From Microbacterium sp. Clip185 (GTDB lineage: Bacteria > Actinomycetota > Actinomycetes > Actinomycetales > Microbacteriaceae), in NCBI RefSeq assembly GCF_028743715.1, contig NZ_CP117996.1:1426001-1490000 (forward strand): DNA of 64,000 nt. Reading direction: 5' to 3'. The notes below the pieces were generated by a model that made no database searches, had not been told where the DNA came from, and was given only the letters and a program-made list of their open reading frames with translations. The translations under genes were made by a program, and so were the position numbers. Each line of letters starts with the position of its first letter. The stretch's first letter is position 1. Below are positions 10,877 to 20,435 of the stretch, in pieces.

Positions 10877-11380
10877 TCAGGCGGGCAGGTTCCGCTCGAT
10901 GACCTCGACGATCGCCGGATCGTCGGGCTTCACGGTCGGGCGGAACCGGTGCACGTCTCCTGCGGGGGTGAGCACGAACTTCTCGAAGTTCCAGAGGATC
11001 GGGCCGTGCTTGCCCTCCTCGTCCTTCGCGCGCTTGAGCGCCTTGTAGAGAGGAGCGGCGCCGGGCCCGTTCACCTTGACCTTGTCGTTCACGGGGAACG
11101 TGACGCCCCACGTCGTCGAGCAGTACTCGAGGATCTCCTCGACGGATCCGGGCTCTTGGCCCATGAACTGGTTGCAGGGGAATCCGAGGACGGTGAAGCC
11201 CCGCTCGCCGTACGTGCGCTGCAGTTCTTCGAGCTGCTCGTACTGCGGCGCGAGGCCGCAGCGAGAGGCGACGTTGACGATCATGAGGACGTTCTGGCCG
11301 TAGTCGGCGAGGGTCTTCTGGCTGCCGTCTGCGGCGGTGAAGGGGATGTTGCGCAGGTCGTCGGCGGTGGTCACGCTCAT
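10877..11380 (-). CDS. Glutathione peroxidase family thiol peroxidase
   Basis: 167-residue GPx-family enzyme that reduces peroxides. The peroxidatic residue is Cys41 (NVASRCG, TGC codon), not selenocysteine. FPCNQF supplies Cys69 and Gln71, and WNFEKF completes the tetrad. Actinobacteria generally lack glutathione and such GPx proteins usually use thioredoxin, so that electron donor is inferred. It converges on the DsbA-family gene with one base between stops and diverges from dusB. Confidence 0.92.
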   Translation of the reverse strand: MSVTTADDLRNIPFTAADGSQKTLADYGQNVLMIVNVASRCGLAPQYEQLEELQRTYGERGFTVLGFPCNQFMGQEPGSVEEILEYCSTTWGVTFPVNDKVKVNGPGAAPLYKALKRAKDEEGKHGPILWNFEKFVLTPAGDVHRFRPTVKPDDPAIVEVIERNLPA

Positions 11381-11431
11381 GAGCCTTACAGTACGCCGCC
11401 GGGCGGCCTCTCGGTCTGGGAGAATGATTTG

Positions 11432-12592
11432 GTGACCACGACAATCGCCCCCGCGCGCCCCCTGCGGCTCGGCCCCATCGAGGTCGAGGTGCCGGTGGTT
11501 CTCGCGCCCATGGCGGGTATCACGAACACGGCGTTTCGTCGGCTGTGCCGCGAGTACGGGGCCGGTCTCTACGTGAGCGAGATGATCACTTCACGCGCTC
11601 TGGTGGAGCGCAACGAGACGACGATGCGCCTCATCCGCCATCACGAATCCGAGACGCCGCGTTCTGTGCAGCTTTACGGTGTCGATCCGGCGACGGTGGG
11701 AGCCGCGGCGCGGCTGCTCGCCGACGAGGATCGCGCCGATCACATCGATCTGAACTTCGGTTGTCCCGTCCCCAAGGTCACCCGCAAGGGCGGGGGAGCG
11801 GCTCTGCCCTGGAAGAGCGGGCTGTTCGGCGAGATCGTGCGCGCTGCGGTACACGGCGCGGGCGACATTCCGGTGACGGTGAAGATGCGCAAGGGCATCG
11901 ACGACGACCACCTCACCTATCTCGACGCGGCTCGTATCGCGGAGGATGCGGGGGTCGCCGCGATCGCGCTGCACGCGCGCACCGCGTCGCAGTTCTACTC
12001 GGGCCATGCGGACTGGGATGCGATCGGCACGCTGAAGCAGACCATCACGAGCGTGCCGGTGCTCGGCAACGGCGACATCTGGTCGGCACAGGACGCGGTG
12101 CGCATGGTCGAGGAGACCGGCTGCGACGGTGTCGTGGTGGGGCGCGGGTGCCTCGGGCGGCCATGGCTCTTCGGGGACCTGGCCCGTGCCTTCGGCGGCG
12201 GTGCGGGAACCCACCCCGTCGATGCCACTCTCGGTTTCGTCGCTGGAGCGTTCCGCCGTCACGCCGAGCTGCTGGTGGAGTTCTTCGAGGATGAGGACCG
12301 CGGATGCCGCGACATCCGCAAGCACGTGGCCTGGTACTTCAAGGGCTATCCGGTCGGAGGCGACATCCGCGCGCGGCTGGCGACCGCCTCGTCGCTGCAG
12401 GAGATCGACGATCTGCTCGGGACGCTGGAGCTCGACGCGCCGTACCCGGGGGAGGCGGCGGAGGGTCAGCGCGGTCGCGCGGGAACCCCGAAGCGCCCGG
12501 CGCTTCCCGAGGGATGGCTCGACAACCGAGAGCTGGCGACGGATGCTGCCGGCGCACTGGCGGATGCGGAGCTCGACCACAGTGGCGGCTGA
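11432..12592 (+). CDS. dusB: tRNA-dihydrouridine synthase
   Basis: 386-residue flavoenzyme reducing uridines in the tRNA D-loop. The FMN-binding barrel begins with LAPMAGITNTAFR, and the catalytic cysteine is C111 in NFGCPVPKV. VKMRKG, LHAR and GNGDIW follow in family order. The start is GTG at 11432, preceded six bases upstream by GAGAAT, so a leaderless message is possible. The long C-terminus (about 335-386) is Ala/Glu-rich, as in other actinobacterial DusB. Its 3' end overlaps dgt. Confidence 0.93.
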   Translation: MTTTIAPARPLRLGPIEVEVPVVLAPMAGITNTAFRRLCREYGAGLYVSEMITSRALVERNETTMRLIRHHESETPRSVQLYGVDPATVGAAARLLADEDRADHIDLNFGCPVPKVTRKGGGAALPWKSGLFGEIVRAAVHGAGDIPVTVKMRKGIDDDHLTYLDAARIAEDAGVAAIALHARTASQFYSGHADWDAIGTLKQTITSVPVLGNGDIWSAQDAVRMVEETGCDGVVVGRGCLGRPWLFGDLARAFGGGAGTHPVDATLGFVAGAFRRHAELLVEFFEDEDRGCRDIRKHVAWYFKGYPVGGDIRARLATASSLQEIDDLLGTLELDAPYPGEAAEGQRGRAGTPKRPALPEGWLDNRELATDAAGALADAELDHSGG

Positions 12593-13943
12593 ACACTCCG
12601 TGACGGGGACGCGCCCCGACGGCTACGAGGCGAGCGACGCCGAACGCTTCTTCTCGGAACAGCACCGCTCACAGCGCGACGACTTCGCTCGCGACCGTGC
12701 GCGCGTCCTCCACTCCGCCTCGTTGCGTCGACTGGCGGCGAAGACGCAGGTGCTCTCGCCCGCGAGCCCCGCTGATTTCGCGCGTAACCGTCTGACGCAC
12801 TCGTTGGAGGTCGCGCAGGTCGGGCGCGAGCTCGCGACGGCCCTTCAGCTCGCGCCGGATGTCGTGGACACGGCGTGCCTGAGCCATGACCTCGGTCATC
12901 CGCCGTTCGGACACAACGGCGAGCGTGCGCTCAATGATTGGGCCGAGGACATCGGGGGTTTCGAGGGCAACGCGCAGACCCTCCGCATCCTGACCCGACT
13001 CGAGTCGAAGGTGATCTCGCCCGACGGACGCAGCTACGGGCTCAACCTGACGCGCGCCAGCCTCGACGCGACCTGCAAGTACCCCTGGACGATCGACAGC
13101 CCGGTGCCCGATCCGGGCGGAAGGCTCAAGTTCGGTGTCTACCCCGATGACGAGCCTGTCTTCCGCTGGATGCGTCAGGGCGCGCCGGGACGGGTGCGTT
13201 GCATCGAGGCGGAGGTCATGGACCTCTCCGACGACATCGCCTACTCGGTGCACGACTTCGAGGACGCCGTCATCAACGGCTATCTGGATCCCGAGCGCCT
13301 GTCGGACCCGCGCCAGCACACGGCACTGTTGAGCGCCATCCAGACCTGGGTCGGCTACGACTTCACGCGCGATGAGCTCGAGGACGCCCTCTACCGCCTG
13401 ACGAGCCTTCCCGAGTGGATCGCGTCCTTCGACGGCACGCGCGCGGCGCACGCGCGCCTGAAGAACCTCACCTCGGACCTGATCGGCCGCTTCGCCCGCG
13501 CCGCGACGGCGGCGACACGGGAGGCGTACGATGCGCCGGCGCTGACGCGGTACAACGGCCACGTCGTCGTCCCGAGGGTGGTCGAGGCCGAGATGGCCGT
13601 GCTCAAGGGCACGATCGGGGCGTTCGTGGTCACGATCGAGGGGCGCAAGGGTCTCTACCGGGAACAGCGCCGTCTGCTGAAGCGCCTCGCGACAGCGCTG
13701 TGGGAGGCGCCTGAGCATCTCGACCCGCTGCACGCGGAGGACTTCGCTCGCGCGGAGTCCGACAGCGCGCGCCGTCGTGTCGTCGTGGATCAGGTCGCGA
13801 GTCTCACCGATCGTTTCGCCCTGGGGTGGCATCACCGACTGGTGGGAGAGATCGACACCGAGACGCTCGATGTCTGGATGCCGGGAGGGCGAGCCATCGC
13901 CCGTTCGCTGTACGCGCTTCCCGAGCCTCTCGAGGGACTCTGA
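12582..13943 (+). CDS. dgt: Deoxyguanosinetriphosphate triphosphohydrolase-like HD protein
   Basis: 453-residue HD-domain dNTPase of the Dgt family, which removes triphosphate from dNTPs. The metal site residues are in THSLEVAQ, LSHDLGHPPFGH and a downstream SDDIAYSVHD. GTG at 12582 is taken as start because GCGGAG lies ten bases upstream; a second in-frame GTG at 12600 is possible. It overlaps dusB by 11 bases and dnaG by one, so the three form an operon. dgt-dnaG linkage is conserved in actinobacteria. Confidence 0.92.
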   Translation: MAAEHSVTGTRPDGYEASDAERFFSEQHRSQRDDFARDRARVLHSASLRRLAAKTQVLSPASPADFARNRLTHSLEVAQVGRELATALQLAPDVVDTACLSHDLGHPPFGHNGERALNDWAEDIGGFEGNAQTLRILTRLESKVISPDGRSYGLNLTRASLDATCKYPWTIDSPVPDPGGRLKFGVYPDDEPVFRWMRQGAPGRVRCIEAEVMDLSDDIAYSVHDFEDAVINGYLDPERLSDPRQHTALLSAIQTWVGYDFTRDELEDALYRLTSLPEWIASFDGTRAAHARLKNLTSDLIGRFARAATAATREAYDAPALTRYNGHVVVPRVVEAEMAVLKGTIGAFVVTIEGRKGLYREQRRLLKRLATALWEAPEHLDPLHAEDFARAESDSARRRVVVDQVASLTDRFALGWHHRLVGEIDTETLDVWMPGGRAIARSLYALPEPLEGL

Positions 13944-15796
13944 TGCCGGGGCGCATCGCGCAGGCCGACGTCGAGGAGGTGAAGGCCCGGACGAACATCG
14001 CCGACATCGTGGGGGAGCGCGTCGCGCTCAAGTCGGCGGGTGTGGGTTCGCTCAAGGGACTGTGTCCGTTCCACGACGAGAAGAGCCCCAGCTTCCACGT
14101 GCGACCGCAGGTGGGCTTCTACCACTGCTTCGGATGCGGCGAGTCCGGCGACGTGTACACATTCCTCCGCCGGATGGACCACCTGACGTTCACCGAGGCG
14201 GTCGAGCGTCTTGCCGGACGCATCGGCTACACACTGCACTACGAAGAGGGCGGTGCCGCGCCGGAGACCTCGGGACGCGCTCGCCTGTACGCGGCCAACG
14301 CCGCGGCTGCGGATTTCTTCCGTGCGCAGCTGCTGACGCCCGAGGCCGAGGTAGGGCGCCGCTTCCTGGGTGAGCGGGGCTTCGATGCGGGTGCGGCCGC
14401 GCACTTCGGCGTGGGCTTCGCGCCGCCGGGGTGGTCGGGGATGCTCGACGCTCTGACGGCGAAGGGCTTCACCAAGGAGGAGCTGCTGACGGCGGGCCTC
14501 GTGTCCCAGGGGCAGCGCGGCGTCTATGACAGGTTCCGCGGCCGCGTGGTCTGGCCCATCCGCGATGTGACGGGTCAGGTGCTCGGCTTCGGTGCCCGTC
14601 GCCTGCTCGAGGACGACAAGGGGCCGAAGTACCTCAACACGCCCGAGACGCCGATCTACCGCAAATCGCAGGTGCTGTATGGCATCGATCTCGCCAAGCG
14701 CGATATCGCCCGAGGCGACAAGCGCCGCGTCATCGTCGTGGAGGGGTACACCGACGTCATGGCGTGCCACCTGGCGGGGCTCACCACCGCGGTCGCCACC
14801 TGTGGCACGGCCTTCGGCGCCGAGCACATGAAGGTGCTGCGCCGCATCATGGGCGACGATGCGGCCGCGGAGATCGTCTTCACCTTCGACCCGGATGCGG
14901 CGGGCCAGAAGGCCGCGGTGCGTGCATTCGCCGAGACCCGCACTGCCAACGTGCAGAGCTTCGTGGCCGTGGGGCCGGCGGATCTCGATCCCTGTGATCT
15001 GCGTCTGGCTCGCGGAGACGGCGCGGTGCGCGCGCTGATGGACACGAAGGTGCCCATGTTCGAGTTCGTCATCGATCAACGCCTCGCGGGTCTGGACCTC
15101 CGCACGGTCGAAGGCCGTCTCGCCGGGTTGAACCTCGCCGCTCCGCTCCTGGCGGAGATCCGCGACGAACCGCTGCGTCGTCGCTACGAGCATGTCCTCG
15201 CGCGGCGGCTCGGCGAGGACCTCAAGGACGTGCATCGTGAGGTCGCGCGCCAGCGTTCGCGCGCCGCAGGCACGCCCGAGCTGGCGCCGAGCCCGTCGCC
15301 GCAGGCGGACGCACCCCAACCTCCTCTCGTGCGCGTCACGCTCGCCTCGCTCCCGCGCTCCGCCGACCTGGAACGTGATGCGGTCATGGGCTTCTTGCAG
15401 TACGGGCATCGCCTCGACCCCGCGGAGCTGCGCGCGGCGCTCGACGAGACGTTCCAGCATCCGGCGCTCGAAGCGGTCAGATCCAGCATCGCGGCCGTTC
15501 CCGACCACTCCCGTCCGGGCTGGGCCGCGGCTGCGGTCGACGCCGTGAGAGAGCCCTATCGATCGCTCGCGGCAGAGCTGCTGACGGGCGAGTTCCCCGC
15601 GCGCGACGAGGAGCACGCGGTGATCTCCGCCCGCGACCTGGCGCTGCGTATCCGACTGCGCGCGATCGACCGGCAGAAGCAGGAGCTGGTGGGCGACATC
15701 CAGCGACTCGCGCCCGACTCGCCTGAGGGACGAGAGGTCCGGCTGCGGCTGCGTGAGCTGGACGCGGCGCGGCTGCGCCTCACCCTCGATCAGTAG
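13943..15796 (+). CDS. dnaG: DNA primase
   Basis: 617-residue primase that makes RNA primers for replication. The N-terminal CHC2 zinc ribbon has CPFH and CFGC, a central TOPRIM domain has VVEGYTDVMA and FDPDAAGQKAA, and a C-terminal helicase-interaction region follows from about residue 430. It starts within the dgt stop (TGATG). Unlike the rpsU-dnaG-rpoD operon of other phyla, it sits with dusB and dgt, which is the actinobacterial pattern. Confidence 0.97.
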   Translation: MPGRIAQADVEEVKARTNIADIVGERVALKSAGVGSLKGLCPFHDEKSPSFHVRPQVGFYHCFGCGESGDVYTFLRRMDHLTFTEAVERLAGRIGYTLHYEEGGAAPETSGRARLYAANAAAADFFRAQLLTPEAEVGRRFLGERGFDAGAAAHFGVGFAPPGWSGMLDALTAKGFTKEELLTAGLVSQGQRGVYDRFRGRVVWPIRDVTGQVLGFGARRLLEDDKGPKYLNTPETPIYRKSQVLYGIDLAKRDIARGDKRRVIVVEGYTDVMACHLAGLTTAVATCGTAFGAEHMKVLRRIMGDDAAAEIVFTFDPDAAGQKAAVRAFAETRTANVQSFVAVGPADLDPCDLRLARGDGAVRALMDTKVPMFEFVIDQRLAGLDLRTVEGRLAGLNLAAPLLAEIRDEPLRRRYEHVLARRLGEDLKDVHREVARQRSRAAGTPELAPSPSPQADAPQPPLVRVTLASLPRSADLERDAVMGFLQYGHRLDPAELRAALDETFQHPALEAVRSSIAAVPDHSRPGWAAAAVDAVREPYRSLAAELLTGEFPARDEEHAVISARDLALRIRLRAIDRQKQELVGDIQRLAPDSPEGREVRLRLRELDAARLRLTLDQ

Positions 15797-15828
15797 CGCT
15801 TGCGGCGCGCAGCGTGCAGGATGACTGC

Positions 15829-16599
15829 ATGGATCAGGCCGCGCTCAGCATCGATTGCAGCGACATCTCGCTCGCTCACGCCGGCAGCGACGAGCGGGTG
15901 ATCGACGGGATCTCCTTCCGCGTGGAGCGGGGCGCCGCCCTCATCCTGGTGGGCTCCACAGGGTCAGGGAAATCGACCCTTGCAGCCGTTCTGGCCGGGC
16001 ATGCCGATGACGGCGTCCAGGTCGTCGGCGGGGATGCCGTCGTCGAAGGGGTCTCCGTGCGCCACGGCGGTCGTCGGCGGCGAGCGCTGCCGGTTTTCGC
16101 GGGATACCTCGGGCAGCAGGACGGGGCGCAACTTCCGCCGCGGCTCACCGTCGCCGAGATCGTCGCCGAGCCTGTGACCAGTCGCTCACGCCGCGTCAAC
16201 GCGCGGGCACTGGAGCTGCGGGTGGTGACGCTGCTCGACGAGCTGGGGCTGAGTATCGGTGCCGCATCCAAGTTCCCCTACGAGCTCAGTTCCGGGATGC
16301 GTCAGCGCGTCGCGATCGCCCGCGCCCTCGTGCTGGATCCGAGTCTCGTAGTCGCGGATGAGCCGATGGCCAATCTGGACGTCGAGGCGCGTGAGCTGGT
16401 GCGAACGGCCTTCGAGACGCGGCGCCGGGAACGCGGCACCTCGCTGCTGCTGGTGGCGAACGAAGCGGAGACGCTCGCGAGCTTCGACGCCGATGTGCTC
16501 GTGATGCAGGGCGGTCACGCGGTCGGTTTCGGCCACGGCGTGCAGAAGATGCAGTGGACGCCCTCGGCGTCGGCCGATCGCCGCCTGGTGTCATCGTGA
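15829..16599 (+). CDS. ABC transporter ATP-binding protein without a nearby permease
   Basis: 256-residue single ABC ATPase. Walker A is GSTGSGKST, the Q-loop is near GYLGQQD, the signature is LSSGMRQR rather than LSGGQ, and Walker B is LVVADEP. The D-loop ANLDVEARELV matches importer-type ATPases of the Opp/Dpp or cobalt class. ATG at 15829 has AGGA nearby; a GTG at 15814 is also in frame. No permease or binding protein lies beside it, so the transported compound is unknown. It follows dnaG by 32 bases. Confidence 0.75.
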   Translation: MDQAALSIDCSDISLAHAGSDERVIDGISFRVERGAALILVGSTGSGKSTLAAVLAGHADDGVQVVGGDAVVEGVSVRHGGRRRRALPVFAGYLGQQDGAQLPPRLTVAEIVAEPVTSRSRRVNARALELRVVTLLDELGLSIGAASKFPYELSSGMRQRVAIARALVLDPSLVVADEPMANLDVEARELVRTAFETRRRERGTSLLLVANEAETLASFDADVLVMQGGHAVGFGHGVQKMQWTPSASADRRLVSS

Positions 16600-16651
16600 G
16601 CTCTCGGAGTTTGCTACGATAGGGGGGTTGCCTTCGCGAGAAGGACAGCAT

Positions 16652-16724
16652 TCCTCGGTAGCTCAATTGGCAGAGCAATCGGCTGTTAACCGATAGGTTC
16701 TTGGTTCGAGTCCAAGCCGGGGAG
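16652..16724 (+). tRNA. tRNA-Asn (GTT anticodon)
   Basis: A full cloverleaf of 73 bases. The seven-pair acceptor (TCCTCGG with CCGGGGA, one G-T pair) closes it, the D-arm is GCTC/GAGC, the anticodon loop CTGTTAA gives GTT, and the T-arm is CTTGG-TTCGAGT-CCAAG. The discriminator base is G and CCA is not encoded. TACGAT at 16615-16620 is a plausible -10. Confidence 0.97.
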
Positions 16725-16760
16725 CGAGAGTACTGCGTTATCTACCGCAGCTCTCACCTG

Positions 16761-16790
16761 AGACCCGGGCTTCCACCCCGGGTCTTTTTT
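16761..16790 (+). terminator. Rho-independent terminator after tRNA-Asn
   Basis: A nine-bp stem, AGACCCGGG (16761-16769) with CCCGGGTCT (16777-16785), is followed by a run of six Ts. This is the most canonical intrinsic terminator in the window and lies 37 bases beyond the tRNA. Confidence 0.9.
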
Positions 16791-16941
16791 CATGCCCTCT
16801 TCACCGGTCGCGACAGCATCGTGCTCGTCTGCGTACCGGGTTGCTGCGCTCGTCCACAACCGGCTCGGCACGGACATAGCCGCTGGATAGGGTGAGGGGG
16901 AGACGCTTCGGGGTGAGGCGTCCGTCGCCGCGACCGGAAGG

Positions 16942-18375
16942 ATGCACATGGATATCGCCGCACTCGGAGCAATGGGGCTGCTGGCCATCGTCGGCGGAAT
17001 CGTGCTCGTCGTCGTCCTGGTGATCGTTCTGATCCTCATCCGCGCCTGGTACCGGGTGGCGAAGGCCGACGAGGCTCTCGTGATCGTGGGTAAGAAGCAG
17101 CGGAGCACCAGCGGCGACTCGCGCATCACGGTGATCACCGGTGGTGGCGCGATCGTGAACCCGCTCACTCAGCGCGGCGAGATGATCTCCCTGCGCGCCC
17201 GCCAGATCAAGATGGAGCCGACGGCGCAGTCCTCCAACGGCGTCACGGTCAACGTCAGCGGTGTCGCGCTGGTCAAGATCGGATCCGACCCCGAATCCGT
17301 CCGCCGCGCGGCCGAGCGCTTCGCTTCGCAGGACAAGGCCATCGAGCAGTTCACGACCGAACAGCTCGAGGGTGCGCTGCGCGGCGTCGTCGCGACGCTG
17401 ACGGTGGAAGAGCTCATGCGCGACCGCCAGCGTCTGTCTGACCAGATCGCCGAAGGCATCAAGAGCGACCTGTCGTCGCAGGGGCTCATCCTCGACTCGT
17501 TCCAGATCCAAGGCATCACGGACCAGAACGGCTACATCTCCGCGCTCGGCGCCACCGAGGTCGAGCGCGTGAAGCGCGAGGCGGAGGTTGCCAAGATCAA
17601 TGCCGAGCGTGAGATCCGCGCCCGTCAGATTGCGACCCAGGAAGCCAACCTGATCGAGCAGACCGCGCTCGACAAGAACACGGCAGCTGCGCAGGCCGAG
17701 GTCGGTCGAGCCAACGCCGAGGCCGAGCAGGCCGAGGCGCTGGCCCGCGCCGAGCGGCAGCAGGCGGTTCTCCTCCAGGAGGCCGAGAACAAGCAGGCCC
17801 GACTGGATGCCGACATCAAGAAGGTCGCCGACGCCAACCTCTACGAGCGTGAGCGCGCGGCCGACGCCGACGCCTACGCCAAGGTCAAGGCGGCTCAGGC
17901 TCAGGCCCAGATCGCCGAGCAGGATGCGGCCGCCACGCGGCTGCGTGCCAACGCGGAAGCCGACGCCATCCGCGCCGAGGGTGAGGCGCGTGCCGCGGCC
18001 ATCCAGGCGGAAGCGGAGGCGCTGAGCCGCAACCAGCAGGCACTGCTCGCGCAGCGCGCTCTTGAGGCGCTCGTGCCCATGATGGCCGAGTTTGCGAAGG
18101 GGTACGACAAGGTCGGCTCGGTCACGGTCCTCGGCGGCGAGGGCGCCAGCAGCCACCTGGCGGCGGAGTCCGCGCAGGGGCTGCGCGCCACTTTCGACGC
18201 GGTCAAGGTCGCTACCGGCCTCGACCTCGCCGAGATCATCCAGGGTCGCGTCGTCGGACAGGCGATGGGTGAGCAGCTGCAGGCCGCTGCGCCGGCCCAG
18301 CCTCAGCAGGCACAGCACACGCCGCCGGCACCGCCCGCGGCTCCCGCGGCTGAGGCGCCCACCGAAGGAGCGTGA
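16942..18375 (+). CDS. Flotillin-like SPFH domain membrane protein
   Basis: 477-residue flotillin homologue. One N-terminal membrane helix (about residues 8-35) is followed by an SPFH/band-7 domain (about 40-220) and a long Ala/Glu-rich coiled coil (about 220-400). The C-terminal tail is Pro/Ala/Gln-rich and probably disordered. Flotillins assemble into membrane microdomain scaffolds. No NfeD partner gene is adjacent. A TAGGGT box at 16888-16893 could be the -10, with a GGAAGGA ribosome site before the ATG. Confidence 0.88.
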   Translation: MHMDIAALGAMGLLAIVGGIVLVVVLVIVLILIRAWYRVAKADEALVIVGKKQRSTSGDSRITVITGGGAIVNPLTQRGEMISLRARQIKMEPTAQSSNGVTVNVSGVALVKIGSDPESVRRAAERFASQDKAIEQFTTEQLEGALRGVVATLTVEELMRDRQRLSDQIAEGIKSDLSSQGLILDSFQIQGITDQNGYISALGATEVERVKREAEVAKINAEREIRARQIATQEANLIEQTALDKNTAAAQAEVGRANAEAEQAEALARAERQQAVLLQEAENKQARLDADIKKVADANLYERERAADADAYAKVKAAQAQAQIAEQDAAATRLRANAEADAIRAEGEARAAAIQAEAEALSRNQQALLAQRALEALVPMMAEFAKGYDKVGSVTVLGGEGASSHLAAESAQGLRATFDAVKVATGLDLAEIIQGRVVGQAMGEQLQAAAPAQPQQAQHTPPAPPAAPAAEAPTEGA

Positions 18376-18378
18376 GGC

Positions 18379-18945
18379 TCAGCCTTCGAGGTCGTCGACG
18401 CCCGGGAGCCAGGACGCTCCCGGGCGCCCCCATCCGCGCTTGCGGGCGATCTTCTGGGTCGTCTTCCAGTCTGAGTCGCTGAGGCGATCGATGTAGAGGA
18501 TGCCGTCGAGGTGATCGAACTCGTGCTGCAGGATGCGGGCGCGCCAGCCGTCGACCTCAATCGAGACCGGACGCCCTTCGAGGTCGGTTCCCGTCACACG
18601 CACCCGCTCCGATCGGCGGAGCGCAAAGCGCTCGCCCGGGAACGAGAGGCAGCCCTCGGACTCCTCGTCCTCGTCGGGTTCTCCGGGGATGAGCGGTGTC
18701 ATCCACAGCTCGGGATTGATGATCTCGCCGCGCCACGGGGAGCCGTCGTCGTCCTGGTACGTGTAGGTGAAGATGCGCAGGCCCACACCGACCTGAGGCG
18801 CGGCGAGACCGACGCCGGGCGCGGCATCCATGGTCTCGTACATGTCGGCGACCAGGGTGCGGATCTCGTCGGTCACCTCCTCGACGGGGGCGGCGGGAGA
18901 GTGGAGGACGGGATCGCCCATGATGCGAATCGGAAGGACAGCCAC
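18379..18945 (-). CDS. def: Peptide deformylase
   Basis: 188-residue metalloenzyme that removes the formyl group from nascent proteins. All three family motifs are present: GVGLAAPQVG, EGCLSFPG (metal-binding Cys) and QHEFDHLDG (two metal His and catalytic Glu). It converges with the flotillin gene, three bases between stops, and diverges from the DMT transporter. Length is normal for an actinobacterial type I enzyme. Confidence 0.97.
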   Translation of the reverse strand: MAVLPIRIMGDPVLHSPAAPVEEVTDEIRTLVADMYETMDAAPGVGLAAPQVGVGLRIFTYTYQDDDGSPWRGEIINPELWMTPLIPGEPDEDEESEGCLSFPGERFALRRSERVRVTGTDLEGRPVSIEVDGWRARILQHEFDHLDGILYIDRLSDSDWKTTQKIARKRGWGRPGASWLPGVDDLEG

Positions 18946-18989
18946 GTGTCAGAGCCTACCCAGCGCACGTCGGACGTTAGGGTCATAGG

Positions 18990-19985
18990 GTGCTCCCAGC
19001 GGAAGTGATCCTCAACGATGTCGCCGACGATCTCGTCGGCGTCTTCCGTGACCCGGGCATCCTCATCGGCATCCCGATCGCACTGCTCGGCGCGGTCTTC
19101 ATGTCGCTCGGAGCGCAGTACCAGCACCGCGGCGTGGTCAAGGTCGAACGCCTCGCCAACGCGTCAGGCGCGAGCGGACTCAGCGGCGGTCAGCTCCTGC
19201 AGCTTCTGCGACGGCCGTCGTGGGTCGCCGGAACGGTGATGCTTGGTTTGGGCATCACCTGTCAGTTGATCGCGCTCGCCTTCGCGCCGCTCATCCTGGT
19301 GCAGCCTCTCGGAGCGGTGTCGCTCGTGATCACCACGCTGCTGAATGCGAGAATCTCCGGACACAAGCCGACGAAAGCCTCGGTGCGCTCGATCATCGCG
19401 TGCGTGGGCGGAATCCTCATCTTCGTCACCATCGCCGCCTTCGTCGCGACGGAGCAGCCGATCTCGCAGTCCGAGCTCCTGACCATCCTCGGGTTGCTCG
19501 CGGTCGTCGTCATCCTGACCGCGCTCTCCTGGTGGCTGTGGATGCGCAAGCACGCGCGCCCGCTGTTCTACATCGTCGCGGCGGGGGTGCTCTACGCGTT
19601 CGTCGCCACCCTCGCGAAGGTCGTGATCAAGAACATTCAGGAGGGCGACTTCGGCTGGCTCTCGATCCTGTGCCTCGTGGGGCTGCTGGTCGCCGTCACG
19701 CTCGGTGCCTACTTCGTGCAGACCGCGTACTCCGTGGGGCCGCCCGACCTCGTCATCGCGGGGCTCACCGTCATCGACCCCATCGTCGCTGTCGTCATCG
19801 GGCTCGTCATCCTCCAGGAAGCGGCCACCGCGGGTGTCTGGGCGATCGCGGGCTTCGTCGTCGCCGGTCTCATCGCGGTCTACGGCGTGTTCTCACTGAC
19901 TCGCAATCATCCGCAGGTCATCAGCGACAGCCAGGAGCTCCCCCTCCAGCGAGGCAGCCGCGGAGACAGCGCTCCGCCGCGATAG
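18990..19985 (+). CDS. DMT-superfamily (EamA/NIPA-like) transporter
   Basis: 331-residue integral membrane protein with about nine to ten hydrophobic helices and the twofold arrangement of the drug/metabolite transporter superfamily. LGAQYQHRGV and the VQPLGAVSLVITTLLNA segment recall NIPA-type Mg2+ transporters, but the substrate is uncertain. The start is GTG at 18990, with TAGGGT ending six bases before it (18978-18983), so a leaderless message is likely; GTG at 19005 is an alternative. The tail after residue 305 is hydrophilic. Confidence 0.78.
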   Translation: MLPAEVILNDVADDLVGVFRDPGILIGIPIALLGAVFMSLGAQYQHRGVVKVERLANASGASGLSGGQLLQLLRRPSWVAGTVMLGLGITCQLIALAFAPLILVQPLGAVSLVITTLLNARISGHKPTKASVRSIIACVGGILIFVTIAAFVATEQPISQSELLTILGLLAVVVILTALSWWLWMRKHARPLFYIVAAGVLYAFVATLAKVVIKNIQEGDFGWLSILCLVGLLVAVTLGAYFVQTAYSVGPPDLVIAGLTVIDPIVAVVIGLVILQEAATAGVWAIAGFVVAGLIAVYGVFSLTRNHPQVISDSQELPLQRGSRGDSAPPR

Positions 19986-19999
19986 GCTTTTCGGCACGG

Positions 20000-20073
20000 G
20001 GGGCGGTGGCCAAGCTGGTCAAGGCAGCGGGCTCATAACCCGACGATCGTGGGTTCAAGTCCCACCCGCCCTA
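20000..20073 (+). tRNA. tRNA-Met (CAT anticodon), elongator type
   Basis: A 74-base cloverleaf with acceptor GGGGCGG/CCGCCCT (first pair G-T), D-stem GCC/GGC, anticodon loop CTCATAA and T-arm GTGGG-TTCAAGT-CCCAC. The discriminator is A and CCA is not encoded. The first base pair differs from the unpaired C-A of initiator tRNA, so an elongator (or lysidine-modified Ile2) assignment is preferred. TAGGCT at 19983-19988 is a plausible -10. The top anticodon-stem pair is G-A. Confidence 0.93.
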
Positions 20074-20090
20074 CTCCTGTCATCGACTGT

Positions 20091-20324
20091 TCAGATCGGT
20101 GACCCTCCCGGACGGGCAGTGTTTCCCTGGCCGTGGAGACGGCCGGTCTCCGGGTCGATCCAGTTGCCGGAGCCGGTCGTCCGGTGCCAACGCTTGTGGT
20201 ACGCCAGATCGGTGTCTTCGGCTACCGCGACGACCGCCCCGCACAGATCGCAGATGTGCAGGATCACGACGTCATCCGCTGCGGTTCGCACCGTGATCGA
20301 TCCCGAGGGGAATGTGACACCCAT
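20091..20324 (-). CDS. Small zinc-finger-like protein of unknown function
   Basis: 77-residue protein with a spacing typical of a C2H2 zinc finger: CDLC, then 14 residues, then HKRWH (C-x2-C-x14-H-x3-H). This could bind one zinc and perhaps nucleic acid. The start at 20324 is set by AAAGGAAG just upstream; the frame continues upstream but that part lacks coding character. It lies between tRNA-Met and the divergent alr-ddl pair. No family is recognised, and a regulatory role on the neighbours would be speculation. Confidence 0.65.
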   Translation of the reverse strand: MGVTFPSGSITVRTAADDVVILHICDLCGAVVAVAEDTDLAYHKRWHRTTGSGNWIDPETGRLHGQGNTARPGGSPI

Positions 20325-20435
20325 GAGCTTCCTTTCTCCGCGTACCCGACCCCAGCGGCAGGTGTGGAATCCCCTCACCCTAGGGGACCGGTGCTCAGGA
20401 TCGGGATGCATCGGCGAAGCCTCGCTTATCGAGGA

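Noticed and set aside
10877..11380. Selenocysteine at the glutathione peroxidase active site
   Set aside because: The codon is TGC (Cys41), not an in-frame TGA.
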